This document shows positions 45,107-54,533 of a stretch of 64,000 bases of DNA, piece by piece (the stretch's first letter is position 1; every line of letters begins with the position of its first letter). Both the position numbers and the translations under genes were made by a program. Source of the stretch: Cellvibrio sp. UBA7671 (GTDB lineage Bacteria; Pseudomonadota; Gammaproteobacteria; Pseudomonadales; Cellvibrionaceae); contig DLHJ01000005.1 in NCBI GenBank assembly GCA_002483145.1, positions 80,387-144,386 of the forward strand, in the 5' to 3' direction. Under the pieces are notes generated by a model. That model saw only the letters and a program-made list of their open reading frames with translations, had not been told where the DNA came from and did no database searches.

Positions 45107-45934
45107 ATGACACCGCAAAAAATAGGCGTAGTCATTACCACTTACAACCAACCCAAGTGGCTCAAAAACGTGTTATTTGGTTATGAGGCACAACGTCATA
45201 ATAATTTTACCGTGATTATTGCCGACGATGGGTCTGGCCAGCCTACACGCGACGTTATTGAATTTTTTCAGGCGCGCGGGAAATTAACTATCCAACATGT
45301 GTGGCATGAAGATAAAGGCTTTCAAAAATGCCAGATACTCAATAAAGCCATCGCACAAACTGATTGCGATTATTTAATTTTCACCGACGGCGATTGTGTG
45401 CCTGAACCTGATTTTATTAGTATTCATCAATCCCTGGCGCAACCCGGTTATTTTTTATCGGGTGGTTATGTGAAATTAACTACACCCGTATCTGAGGCAA
45501 TTACCGAAGCCGACATCGCCAGCGGTGTTATTTTTAATATCGATTGGCTCAAAAAAGCCGGTCAACCATCCAACCATAAATTGTGGAAGCTAATTAAAAA
45601 TAAAACCATCAAAGCGGTACTGAATGCAGTCACACCGACCAAAGCCACCTGGAATGGCATGAACAGTTCCACATGGACATCTGATATCAAAGCCTGCAAC
45701 GGCTTTAATGAAGATATGCAATACGGCGGTTTGGATCGCGAATTGGGCGAGCGATTGTACAACCACGGATTGAAAGGGAAACAAGTGCGCTACAGCGTCA
45801 ACTGTTTACATCTGGATCACCCGCGCGCTTATGACAATCCGGAAACCTGGAAAAAAAATTACGCGATCCGAAATGAAGTAAAACGCACGGGAAGATTTTG
45901 GGCGGAGAATGGGATTGTGAAGAAAAGCACTTGA
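45107..45934 (+). CDS. Glycosyltransferase family 2
   Basis: A 275-residue GT-A enzyme. The nucleotide-binding start is IGVVITTYNQPKWLKNVL with IADDGSGQPTRDVI; the metal site is FTDGDCVPEPDFI (DxD-like). The C-terminal part FNEDMQYGGLDRELGERLYN resembles the galactosyltransferase-type domain of LPS core enzymes. AGGAAT precedes the ATG. It is 36 bases after waaC, consistent with core oligosaccharide assembly. Donor and acceptor sugars are unknown. Confidence 0.88.
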   Translation: MTPQKIGVVITTYNQPKWLKNVLFGYEAQRHNNFTVIIADDGSGQPTRDVIEFFQARGKLTIQHVWHEDKGFQKCQILNKAIAQTDCDYLIFTDGDCVPEPDFISIHQSLAQPGYFLSGGYVKLTTPVSEAITEADIASGVIFNIDWLKKAGQPSNHKLWKLIKNKTIKAVLNAVTPTKATWNGMNSSTWTSDIKACNGFNEDMQYGGLDRELGERLYNHGLKGKQVRYSVNCLHLDHPRAYDNPETWKKNYAIRNEVKRTGRFWAENGIVKKST

Positions 45935-45962
45935 CCACTCTTACCCGTAATACAAACAACGA

Positions 45963-46886
45963 TTATTTTTTCTGGTGCGCTAGCAGCCAATCATAAAGAT
46001 CTTTGCTCGCATAGATTCGTTTCCATGCATCATGCCCCAAATCCTCATGAACGGTGAAAAGGACTTCTGAATCGCCCAACTCCTCCAGTTTATTTATTCC
46101 GGCATAAAAGAATTTTTTTGGTACAGATGTATCGCGCCCGCCCGCAAACGCCCATACAGGCAGGTTTGCTTTGGCGATAGGTGCCATTAAATCCGGATGC
46201 CCCCAGCCGACCACAGGCACCGCCGCCGCAAATAAATCGGGATGTTTGCTCGCCATATACCAAGTACCAAAGCCCCCATAACTTAACCCCGTCAGATACA
46301 GCCGTCGAGTGTCAGTGCGATAACTTCTTTGTACATGGCTAATCAATTGCAACAAATCCCGCTCTACTTGTTCCCACCCCATAGGTAATAACGGCGCTAC
46401 TGCTGACATATCTTTTATGTCTTCACCGGTTTCCATCAATTGAGGGGTTGCAAATAAAGGTTCATAGGCGGGAACACCCTCAGGTAAACGCAGCGGAATT
46501 TTTGTACGGGTGCGGTTGGCAATGTAGGGCACTTTGCCCATAGTGAACATATGGAGCTGTGGCGAAATGATGATAAAAGGTAAATCTTTCTTTTGTATCC
46601 ACGCCTCGTAGAGTGGACCGTGGCTGATGACATAATCCAACTCGTCCAAACCATTACCGCGCTCGCCGTTACCGTGTAAAAATAAAATCACAGGCCATTT
46701 TTTGTCGGTTTTCGTTTCATAACCACGCGGTAGATACACAAAATAATCGCGTTTTAGTTGATCTACACTACTGACATAGGGCACCCGTAAAAGCTGCTCA
46801 GCGGATGGAGTGTCTGCACTGGGGAAATGGCTGCATCCGGTCAACCAAACGATAATTAATATCGCAAAAAAAACAGATTGCTTCAT
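45963..46886 (-). CDS. Esterase-like alpha/beta hydrolase lipoprotein
   Basis: 307 residues from the ATG at 46886 (AGGA upstream; the frame extends 33 codons further without support). The lipoprotein signal has lipobox LTGC. The hydrolase fold has oxyanion-loop sequence VILFLHGNGERG, nucleophile elbow GLSYGGFG (Ser), acid in AGGRDTSVP and catalytic His in DLGHDAW. It resembles PHB-depolymerase/feruloyl-esterase-like (CE1-type) enzymes, which remove side groups from plant polysaccharides. It converges with the glycosyltransferase gene. Confidence 0.85.
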   Translation of the reverse strand: MKQSVFFAILIIVWLTGCSHFPSADTPSAEQLLRVPYVSSVDQLKRDYFVYLPRGYETKTDKKWPVILFLHGNGERGNGLDELDYVISHGPLYEAWIQKKDLPFIIISPQLHMFTMGKVPYIANRTRTKIPLRLPEGVPAYEPLFATPQLMETGEDIKDMSAVAPLLPMGWEQVERDLLQLISHVQRSYRTDTRRLYLTGLSYGGFGTWYMASKHPDLFAAAVPVVGWGHPDLMAPIAKANLPVWAFAGGRDTSVPKKFFYAGINKLEELGDSEVLFTVHEDLGHDAWKRIYASKDLYDWLLAHQKK

Positions 46887-47185
46887 GATCGATCCTATTG
46901 TTATCACTATGAGAAAACGCTGAACAGAATGGATTACAAAATCTAAACAACAAGGGTTTTTGCGTTTCTTAACCCCCTCACCCACACCGGATTGAGATGT
47001 AATGGCTCTTAATTGTGGCCCCCCGGTTCACTGACATTTGTCACAAGACACTGGTGACTTTCGCGGCTGGTGCAAGAAGCCCCGAAGAACCAGACTGGTT
47101 GCTAATTGAACCAGCCTGGATTCACCTGTAGCTACAACAGGTACATAATAGGCCTGTATCACAACCACCACGCAGACATACCGCC

Positions 47186-48286
47186 ATGAATCATCACCCC
47201 GAACAATGCGCAGGCTCTATTTATTCTGCTAAATCATGGATTTGGCTGGTTTTCAGCCTTTATTACTTTGTGCCTGTGTACTACATGCCCTTCAGCGCAC
47301 TTGCCCAGGTTTTGCTAGTGGGCATTTATTGTATTTTTGTATCACTGTATTTATGGGCGATTACTCTCAAAGCTCAACACGTATGGAAACCGGTACTTGC
47401 GATTGTTCTACTAGCTGTTGTTATTACTCCATACTCACCCGGTTCCAGCACATTTTTTTCGTATATAGGTTTTTTGGTTGGTTTTACTTATCGCACCAAA
47501 ATCTGGCTATCGATAACCGGAGCTTTAGTGGCGATTATTATTGCCATGCATTACCAATTTAATTATCCATTCCCCTACTTTGCATTTCCGGCGCTCTCGG
47601 GATTGGCCACTATTGGCATTATTGGATATGTTGAAAAGCTTCGTATGGAAGCGCGCATTAGCCAGCAAAAAAGCCATCAGGAAATTGAACAATTGGCAGT
47701 TATTGCCGAACGCGAGCGCATTGCAAGAGACCTGCACGATATCCTTGGGCATACATTATCGAGCATTGCACTTAAGGCAGAATTAGCAGAAAAGTTATTG
47801 GAGCAGGAGAAGCATGAGCAAGTGCAACAACATTTGTCCGAGTTGCACCAAATTGCGCGCAATAGTTTAAGTTTGGTTAGGCAGACGGTATCCGGTTATA
47901 AACATCGCGGTCTTTCCGGTGAAGTGATGGAGTTGTGCGATAAGTTGCGGCAAAAAGGTTTTGTCGTGGAGCTGGATGGCGATATTCCCCAGCTGAGCCC
48001 ACGCGCTGAAACCGCTATTATTTTGGCCTTAACGGAGTTAACCACAAATGTTTTGCGCCACAGCAAGGGTAATCACTGCAAGATAGAATTCCAACAAAAT
48101 TGCGACAAAATTTTAGTGCGTATGCATGACAACGGTGAAGTGAAATCACTAGTACCTGGCAATGGTCTGCAAGGAATACAAGAGCGTCTGAACGCACTAA
48201 TGGGAGATTTGCAATCTTCCATTAATAAAGGTTGTGAATTTATTATTTCATTGCCGCGCAATGAACTTAACCAGTTGGAATCCTGA
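47186..48286 (+). CDS. DesK-like sensor histidine kinase
   Basis: A 366-residue inner-membrane kinase. About five N-terminal helices (WIWLVFSLYYFVPVYYMPF and LVAIIIAMHYQFNYPFPYFA among them) are followed by a HisKA_3 dimerisation domain with the phospho-acceptor in ERERIARDLHDILGHTLSSI. The HATPase has LTELTTNVLRHSKGNHCKIE and GNGLQGIQERL. DesK senses membrane thickness or fluidity; the ligand here is not shown. The response regulator gene starts 6 bases later. No desaturase gene is nearby. Confidence 0.93.
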   Translation: MNHHPEQCAGSIYSAKSWIWLVFSLYYFVPVYYMPFSALAQVLLVGIYCIFVSLYLWAITLKAQHVWKPVLAIVLLAVVITPYSPGSSTFFSYIGFLVGFTYRTKIWLSITGALVAIIIAMHYQFNYPFPYFAFPALSGLATIGIIGYVEKLRMEARISQQKSHQEIEQLAVIAERERIARDLHDILGHTLSSIALKAELAEKLLEQEKHEQVQQHLSELHQIARNSLSLVRQTVSGYKHRGLSGEVMELCDKLRQKGFVVELDGDIPQLSPRAETAIILALTELTTNVLRHSKGNHCKIEFQQNCDKILVRMHDNGEVKSLVPGNGLQGIQERLNALMGDLQSSINKGCEFIISLPRNELNQLES

Positions 48287-48292
48287 TAATCC

Positions 48293-48889
48293 ATGAAAAT
48301 TTTATTAGCCGAAGATCAATCAATGGTACGCGGTGCGTTAGCCGCATTGCTCAGCATGGAAAACGGTTTTGAAATCACCCAGGCAGAAGATGGCGACCGC
48401 GCCTGGCTGCTAATGAAACAAAACAGCTACGATATTTTACTCACCGACATTGAAATGCCGGGGCGCTCCGGCCTTGAATTAGCGCAGTGGGTGCTGCAAC
48501 AAAAACTGCCCACCAAAACCATTATCATCACCACATTTGGCCGCTCGGGTTATATCCGCCGCGCAATTGATATGGGTGTTTCGGGATTTTTATTAAAAGA
48601 TGCACCTTCGGAACAATTAATCCAAGCCATTTATAAAGTCATGGATGGCAAGCGCGTGATAGACGGTGAACTGGCGATGATGGCGCTGGGTGAAAGCGAT
48701 CCACTCAATGATAAAGAACGCCGTGCCCTGCGTTTGGCAGCAGAAGGCAAAACCACCGCTGAAATTGCAACAGTGTTGTGTTTATCGGAGGGCACAGTGC
48801 GCAATTACCTCTCAGAGGCCATCGCCAAACTGCACGCTGCCAACCGTGTTGACGCCGCGCGCATCGCCCGCCAAAAAGGATGGATCTGA
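48293..48889 (+). CDS. DesR/NarL-type response regulator
   Basis: A 198-residue regulator. The receiver domain starts KILLAEDQSMVRGALAALLS, with the phosphorylated Asp in ILLTDIEMPGRSG and the conserved Lys in FLLKDAPSEQL. A LuxR-type helix-turn-helix follows (LAAEGKTTAEIATVLCLSEG, then TVRNYLSEAIAKL). It pairs with the kinase directly upstream. A target in the window is not evident; YjcH-ActP lies 250 bases downstream. Confidence 0.95.
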   Translation: MKILLAEDQSMVRGALAALLSMENGFEITQAEDGDRAWLLMKQNSYDILLTDIEMPGRSGLELAQWVLQQKLPTKTIIITTFGRSGYIRRAIDMGVSGFLLKDAPSEQLIQAIYKVMDGKRVIDGELAMMALGESDPLNDKERRALRLAAEGKTTAEIATVLCLSEGTVRNYLSEAIAKLHAANRVDAARIARQKGWI

Positions 48890-49141
48890 TCAATCCCCTG
48901 CCTTGTATGCAAGTTTGTGAATTTTATCCCCGCTAGTATTCCTGTAGCGCCAAGATGGCTGCTAGAATCCGCCTGCGCTGCCAGCTCTGGCAGCAATCCA
49001 TAACAGTGATAACAATCAATACATAACAGCGATAACACAATCAGTAACACCGGGTGGAAAATCTGGCAATCGTCATAGACCGGCGAACCACTCATTGCTC
49101 CAAGTCCACCCCATAATCTACAAAAAACAGGGAAACCTAGC

Positions 49142-49447
49142 ATGCATACTGAAACTATCCGGCAGTTGCCGGAGTACGCGGCCCTGACCCGCGCACGTAA
49201 AAAAATTATGTGGCCGTTATCGCTCGCCACTATCGTTGCCTACTTCGCCTTGATTCTTACTATCGCATTCAATCCCACCGCACTGGGTAATCCAATCGGC
49301 GACGGCGTCACTTCAATCGGTATGGTGCTCGGCTTGGGCGTCATCCTTTTTTGTATGGTGATAACCGGTATTTATGTCTACTACGCCAACCGAGTGTTGG
49401 AACCCTTGACGCGCGCTATTGTGCAAAAAGCGGGAGACCAATCATGA
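49142..49447 (+). CDS. yjcH: DUF485 membrane protein YjcH
   Basis: A 101-residue protein with two membrane helices ([15 protein letters not shown] and [19 protein letters not shown]). Its [13 protein letters not shown] segment and position before actP identify YjcH, a probable accessory of acetate uptake. Its stop overlaps the actP start (ATGA). The 250-base upstream region should hold the operon promoter; a TAGAAT with GC-rich discriminator lies near 48966, but I saw no good -35. Confidence 0.93.
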   Translation: MHTETIRQLPEYAALTRARKKIMWPLSLATIVAYFALILTIAFNPTALGNPIGDGVTSIGMVLGLGVILFCMVITGIYVYYANRVLEPLTRAIVQKAGDQS

Positions 49448-51084
49448 AATTTCATGCTCCGCTCGCTGTATTACTGTCTGCAATGGCGACCTGTGCCTGG
49501 GCGCAGGCAACCAGCAGTTCCTCGATAAATACCACAGCCGTCGCAATGTTTTTAGCCTTCGTAGTAGTCACCCTAGGGATTACTTACTGGGCGGCTGGCC
49601 GTACCAAAACCACGAGCGATTTTTACGCTGCTGGCGGAGGTATTACCGGTTTTCAAAACGGATTGGCGATTGCGGGCGATTACATGTCTGCCGCATCCTT
49701 TTTAGGGATTGCCGGACTGGTATACACATCCGGTTTCGACGGTTTAATTTATGCCATCGGATTTTTAGTCGGCTGGCCCATCGTGTTGGTATTAATCGCC
49801 GAGCCGTTGCGCAATCTTGGCAAATACACCTTTGCCGATGTGGCCTCGTTTCGTTTACAACAAAAACCGATTCGTATCCTCGCTGCCAGCGGCTCACTGG
49901 TTACCGTCATATTTTATTTAATCGCACAGATGGTTGGCGCGGGAAAATTAATTGAATTGCTATTCGGTTTACCCTACGAATTTGCCGTGATCATTGTCGG
50001 TGTATTGATGACACTCTACGTAACGTTTGGCGGCATGATTGCTACCACTTGGGTGCAATTAATCAAGGCGATTTTATTACTGTCAGGTGCGTCACTCATG
50101 GCGTTTCTGGTGATGATGCAATTTGGTTTCAGCTTTGAAAATTTATTTGCGGAAGCCGTGAAAGTGCATGCAAAAGCCAATGCCATCATGGCGCCCGGCA
50201 CACTGGTAAGTGACCCAATTTCAGCTATCTCGCTCGGCATCGCACTCATGTTTGGCACCGCCGGCCTACCGCATATTTTGATGCGTTTTTTCACCGTGAA
50301 AGACGCGGTACAAGCGCGCCGCTCCGTTTTCTATGCAACCGGGTTTATCGGCTACTTCTACATCCTCACGTTTATCATCGGTTTTGGCGCGATCATTTTG
50401 CTGCTGAAAAATCCTGCATATTTTACTGATGGTGTATTGATTGGTGGCGCCAATATGGCAGCGATTCATTTATCGCAGGCATTAGGTGGCGATATTTTAT
50501 TAGGCTTTATATCGGCAGTTGCCTTCGCCACCATTCTCGCTGTGGTATCCGGTTTAACACTGGCCGGTTCAAGTGCGATCTCGCACGACCTTTACGCAAC
50601 ACTGGTGTTAAAAGGTGAGCGCGACGAGAAAAAAGAAATTCGCGCATCGCGTATCGCCACTGTGTGTTTGGGAGTAATCGCCGTATTGCTCGGGATTGTG
50701 TTTGAAAAACAAAACGTCGCGTTTATGGTTGGTCTTGCATTCTGTGTCGCCGCCAGCGCCAACTTCCCGATTCTGCTGTTGAGCATGTACTGGCGTAAAC
50801 TCACCACACGCGGTGCCGTTATAGGAGGCGGACTGGGCTTATTTACTGCGGTAATACTCGTCGTGATAGGACCAACCGTGTGGGTCGATGCCTTTGGTTT
50901 CAAGCAGGCAATTTTCCCCTACAAGTATCCCGCCATTTTCTCGGTGAGCGCTGCGTTTATCGGTATTTGGTTTTTTTCAATCACCGACAAATCAGCCTCT
51001 GCAGCAAAAGAACAGGCTGCATTTGATGCACAATTTGTGCGTTCGCAAACGGGGATTGGTGCTGCTGAAGCAGCCCAACATTAA
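49444..51084 (+). CDS. actP: Cation/acetate symporter ActP
   Basis: 546 residues from the ATG at 49444, overlapping yjcH by 4 bases; the frame is open further back inside yjcH. A signal-like start ending CAWAQA is followed by about 13 helices of the sodium:solute symporter family. Landmarks are [60 protein letters not shown] and [20 protein letters not shown]. It imports acetate and related short acids with a cation. Confidence 0.96.
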   Translation: MKFHAPLAVLLSAMATCAWAQATSSSSINTTAVAMFLAFVVVTLGITYWAAGRTKTTSDFYAAGGGITGFQNGLAIAGDYMSAASFLGIAGLVYTSGFDGLIYAIGFLVGWPIVLVLIAEPLRNLGKYTFADVASFRLQQKPIRILAASGSLVTVIFYLIAQMVGAGKLIELLFGLPYEFAVIIVGVLMTLYVTFGGMIATTWVQLIKAILLLSGASLMAFLVMMQFGFSFENLFAEAVKVHAKANAIMAPGTLVSDPISAISLGIALMFGTAGLPHILMRFFTVKDAVQARRSVFYATGFIGYFYILTFIIGFGAIILLLKNPAYFTDGVLIGGANMAAIHLSQALGGDILLGFISAVAFATILAVVSGLTLAGSSAISHDLYATLVLKGERDEKKEIRASRIATVCLGVIAVLLGIVFEKQNVAFMVGLAFCVAASANFPILLLSMYWRKLTTRGAVIGGGLGLFTAVILVVIGPTVWVDAFGFKQAIFPYKYPAIFSVSAAFIGIWFFSITDKSASAAKEQAAFDAQFVRSQTGIGAAEAAQH

Positions 51085-51091
51085 GGAGTAG

Positions 51092-51123
51092 TTGTGAATA
51101 CTTCCTGTAGGAAGTATTCACAA
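51092..51123. terminator. 14-bp perfect hairpin between convergent genes
   Basis: TTGTGAATACTTCC and GGAAGTATTCACAA pair around TGTA, 8 bases after the actP stop and 16 bases from the end of the facing diguanylate cyclase gene. There is no T tract. It may be a Rho-independent-like end stabilised by the stem alone, or a protein-binding palindrome. Confidence 0.5.
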
Positions 51124-51138
51124 TCCTGCATAACAGTA

Positions 51139-52206
51139 TCAGTCACAAGCTATTTGATCGCGACCATTTAATTTTGCTTGATAGAGGGCTTTATCAGCCC
51201 GTGCAATTAAACTCTCGAGTGAATCATTATCCCTGCGCGATGCTGCACCACCCGATGCCGTCAACTTACCGATCGGCGGAAACAAATCACTATTAATCGC
51301 AATACGCAATCGCTCAGCGACGGTGTATGCATCGCGCTCCGCTATCCCGCGAATCAATACCAAAAACTCTTCACCGCCCCAGCGAATCAAGTGGCCATCA
51401 CTGCGTAGCGCTCCACTTACACGCATTGCAAATTGCTGCAATACACGGTCACCAACTAGATGACCATGGGTATCATTAATCAGTTTGAAATGATCTATGT
51501 CCAACATAATGATGCTGCCAGCAGTTCCGCTGCGCATAAATTCATCGAGCAATTGCTGGCCACCCCAACGATTATATTGTTGCGTCAATGCATCGCGTTC
51601 GGCCAAATTATGCATATGGGAATTATCATGTTGTAAGCGCTCCAGTTGCCGGCGTGCCCGGTGCTGAAACGGTAACAGCACCAATAACAGCAAAATCGCC
51701 AAGCCATAACTCATAAATATTTCCTGTCCGCGCGGTGTCCACAATTCCTCTTTGTGAATCAACAAATAGCTCAGGATCGGCACTGCATTTAGCAGCCATG
51801 CGACAATCATGATCGGAAATGCGCGCCGCGGCGGCAGCATAACCATCACCACTACAATAAAAATAATGAGGAAGGATGAGATGGGCGGGAAAATATCAAT
51901 CAGAAGAATATCGGGAGCCTGATGCGCGCGCAGACTGTAATACCATGCAGGTAACGAGAGTGCCGCAACACCCACTCCAAATGCGGAATAGACAATACGC
52001 AAAATATTTTTGGGTCGGCAGATCAACCAGATCGCCAGGACCAGATTTGTTACGGCTACCGAAGGTGGGATAACTAAATCCATCAGCTCTGGGGCAGGTT
52101 CCAGATAGTGCAGCACGCTGGCAGCAGTGCCCACAAATCCGGTGAGCGCAAGCAACACTAGCACTCCGCGATAAAAAGTACGCTCATCAATGGCCTGGAT
52201 CTGCAT
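51139..52206 (-). CDS. Membrane diguanylate cyclase (GGDEF)
   Basis: A 355-residue protein. About six N-terminal helices occupy residues 10-185 (GVLVLLALTGFVGTAASVLH, FPPISSFLIIFIVVVMVMLP), then a short coiled linker (ARRQLERLQHDNSHMHNLAE). A complete GGDEF domain follows with DALTQQYNRWGGQQLLDEFM, MLDIDHFKLINDTHGHLVGD and the active-site RWGGEEFLVL. The product-inhibition site appears degenerate (RSDG rather than RxxD). It should make cyclic-di-GMP in response to an unknown membrane signal. It converges with actP. Confidence 0.93.
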   Translation of the reverse strand: MQIQAIDERTFYRGVLVLLALTGFVGTAASVLHYLEPAPELMDLVIPPSVAVTNLVLAIWLICRPKNILRIVYSAFGVGVAALSLPAWYYSLRAHQAPDILLIDIFPPISSFLIIFIVVVMVMLPPRRAFPIMIVAWLLNAVPILSYLLIHKEELWTPRGQEIFMSYGLAILLLLVLLPFQHRARRQLERLQHDNSHMHNLAERDALTQQYNRWGGQQLLDEFMRSGTAGSIIMLDIDHFKLINDTHGHLVGDRVLQQFAMRVSGALRSDGHLIRWGGEEFLVLIRGIAERDAYTVAERLRIAINSDLFPPIGKLTASGGAASRRDNDSLESLIARADKALYQAKLNGRDQIACD

Positions 52207-52410
52207 TCTTTACCTGTTAAACCATCGCTGCAGGTTGAGAATAACTGCACAGCGCCGGACGCTTATCGTTTGAAGCTGAGCATCTTAATGCCTAACGGTA
52301 AAATGACAAGTGATCGAACAAGAATAATCAGACAACTCCCTGTCCGATGCAAAACCTATTCGTTGCAGTCAACACATAACTGCTAGCAGGAAAGCCATGA
52401 GAAGCGATAA

Positions 52411-53424
52411 CTAAAGGCCGCAGGGCGATGGCAGAACAGGATTTTGCTCTTTCACATTATCGACATAAGCCACTTTTTTACCGCGCAATTCTGCAATCTG
52501 TGCTTCCACTTTGGCGGTGCTGATAGCCACACCTTCCTGGAAAAATACCCAATCAATATCTTCCTGATATTCGCGCATTTCAGGCGAATCTACCGGACCT
52601 AAAGAACCATCCGCACCCTTGGGCATAAACCATAAATTAAAATTGATCGACATAAAATCCTCGGGATACACAGCACTGGTGTGTTCAGAGAATAATTTTC
52701 CATCGACGTAATAAGTAACTTTATTATCAGCAACTGTCAGTACCAGGGTCCGCCAACCGGCGTAGCTGCCCTCTTGCCGTGTAAACTCATTCACCTTTGT
52801 CCATGGCTCCAATTGGAAAGTATCCCAACTGGTTGTCCACATTGCGGGCTTGGCATTTTCGCCCCAGCCACCGTTGGGTAAATATTCAAAATCAGTTTCG
52901 CTGTAATTTTTATCCATAGGCGCTTTGAGCGGGCTAATGGCATACATGGTTTGGATGACTTCATCACCATCTGGCCCGTAACTCGGTTCATCGCGGAAAA
53001 ATACGCGCGCAGCATAAGTACCTTCGCGATATTTACGTGCATGACAAAATTGCGTGTGCCGGGTTTTTTCGCCGGTACCATTGGTAACTGAACTCATGCG
53101 CACTGCGCCTGCTTCTGTTTCGGGAATATCTGTATGGAAAGATAATCCCTCTGCCGACCAGGTTGCCCCCTTGATCCCCGGATGGCCGGTTTCTGTTCTG
53201 ACTTTCCAGCCATTGCTATGAAATGCGGCAAGATCCGGATAATTAAAATCATCAAAAAATACCGCAGCCGTTGCAGGAGCAGCTGCTAGCGATGATTGCG
53301 CTATTGATGACGCTTGCGCTGCCGAAGAAGTTTGTTGCACTGACGAATCCGTTTTGGAACCACAGCCTACAATTGCAATTGAGACGGAGAGAATACTGGT
53401 GAGAAAAAGTCGTTGATGGCCCAT
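52411..53424 (-). CDS. GH16-like laminarinase/agarase-fold lipoprotein
   Basis: A 337-residue predicted outer-membrane or periplasmic lipoprotein: signal with lipobox IVGC, then a Ser/Ala/Gln-rich linker (residues ~25-50). The concanavalin-like domain starts DDFNYPDLAAFHSNGWKV. The motif SETDFEYLP matches the GH16 ExDxE catalytic pattern, and flanking segments ATWSAEGLSFHTD, GTYAARVFFRD and VTYYVDGKLFSEHTS fit GH16 beta strands. Likely substrate is a beta-glucan or algal galactan; this cannot be read from the sequence. It is a single gene. Confidence 0.8.
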   Translation of the reverse strand: MGHQRLFLTSILSVSIAIVGCGSKTDSSVQQTSSAAQASSIAQSSLAAAPATAAVFFDDFNYPDLAAFHSNGWKVRTETGHPGIKGATWSAEGLSFHTDIPETEAGAVRMSSVTNGTGEKTRHTQFCHARKYREGTYAARVFFRDEPSYGPDGDEVIQTMYAISPLKAPMDKNYSETDFEYLPNGGWGENAKPAMWTTSWDTFQLEPWTKVNEFTRQEGSYAGWRTLVLTVADNKVTYYVDGKLFSEHTSAVYPEDFMSINFNLWFMPKGADGSLGPVDSPEMREYQEDIDWVFFQEGVAISTAKVEAQIAELRGKKVAYVDNVKEQNPVLPSPCGL

Positions 53425-53593
53425 GTTGTTATCCTTTGTGGTTGATTGACGCTGTCAATTTCCCGCACATAGGACAACGTTGTCAAACAATTTGATATTT
53501 GCACTCGATAACTTAACGAGGTTTTACATAAATTGATGCAAAGTGAAAATGTCGTTAGTACTTTAAGAAAGAACAATCAGGAAATTAAGCCGC

Positions 53594-54259
53594 CTAAAAA
53601 TCAGGAACTGACTCAATAAAAACGTCCTCACCTGTTACAGGATGTAAAAACCGCAAATCTGTCGCGTGGAGTAATAACCGATCAGCTGCAGTAGCAAATT
53701 CCCCACCATAGAATTCACAGCCCAAAATCGGGTGCCCTATCGCCTGTAAGTGCAAGCGCAGTTGATGGGAGCGGCCGGTGATGGGATGCAGGAATACACG
53801 TGTCGTTCGGGCTTGCTCGTCGCGCCCAAGCACTGTGAATTCTGTGACTGACGGTTTGCCGGTCGCTTGGCAGATTTTGTATTTAGGGCCTTCCCCGGAC
53901 CCGATAGGCAAATCAATAGTGCCTTCATCTTGCGCTATCAACCCGGAAACTACCGCCGTGTAATGCTTGCTGACAGTACGCGCTTGGAATTGTTTGCTGA
54001 TATCGGAAAGAGCTGGCTTATTGAGGGGAATTACCATGACCCCAGACGTATCAAAATCCAGCCGATGGACAATAGCGGCACCGGGATAATCGGGCAGTAA
54101 TCGGCTGATTACCGAATCCCGATTTCGCGGATGGCGTCCCGGCACGCTGAGCAGGCGTGTAGGCTTGTTGATCAGGAGGAAATCTTGTTCTTTTTGCAAT
54201 ATTTCTACCTCCCCGTCACAGGGCGGAAGGATAAATAATTGGTCAATATCTGCTTGCAT
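53594..54259 (-). CDS. rluA: RluA-family pseudouridine synthase
   Basis: A 221-residue enzyme, the length of E. coli RluA (219), which modifies 23S rRNA U746 and tRNA U32. The catalytic Asp lies in IVHRLDFDTSGVMV. Other family blocks are LLINKPTRLLSVPGR near the start, RVFLHPITGRSHQLRLHLQA and GHPILGCEFYG. It lacks an S4 domain, as RluA does. Assignment to RluA rather than a paralogue rests on length and motif spacing. Confidence 0.88.
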   Translation of the reverse strand: MQADIDQLFILPPCDGEVEILQKEQDFLLINKPTRLLSVPGRHPRNRDSVISRLLPDYPGAAIVHRLDFDTSGVMVIPLNKPALSDISKQFQARTVSKHYTAVVSGLIAQDEGTIDLPIGSGEGPKYKICQATGKPSVTEFTVLGRDEQARTTRVFLHPITGRSHQLRLHLQAIGHPILGCEFYGGEFATAADRLLLHATDLRFLHPVTGEDVFIESVPDF

Positions 54260-54533
54260 AAGTGAAATCGATAGTAGATAGGCAAAAAATCAATAACGCC
54301 ATGATACCAGCACCAGCCCAATGAACTTGCGTGTCATAACTTACAGGAACAAACTTAGTAGCAAAGGTTTGTTCACATAGGTGCTACCTGCTGTTATGGT
54401 GCCGCCGCAATACTCGCCGGAACACCGCTTTTCCTGTATCCTGCGCGCCTTAATTTTCAGCCTACAGCGCCATTCCGTGATGGCCTTTACATTTGCCATC
54501 CCGATGGCTTTTATTTGATAGGTATCTAGCTCC

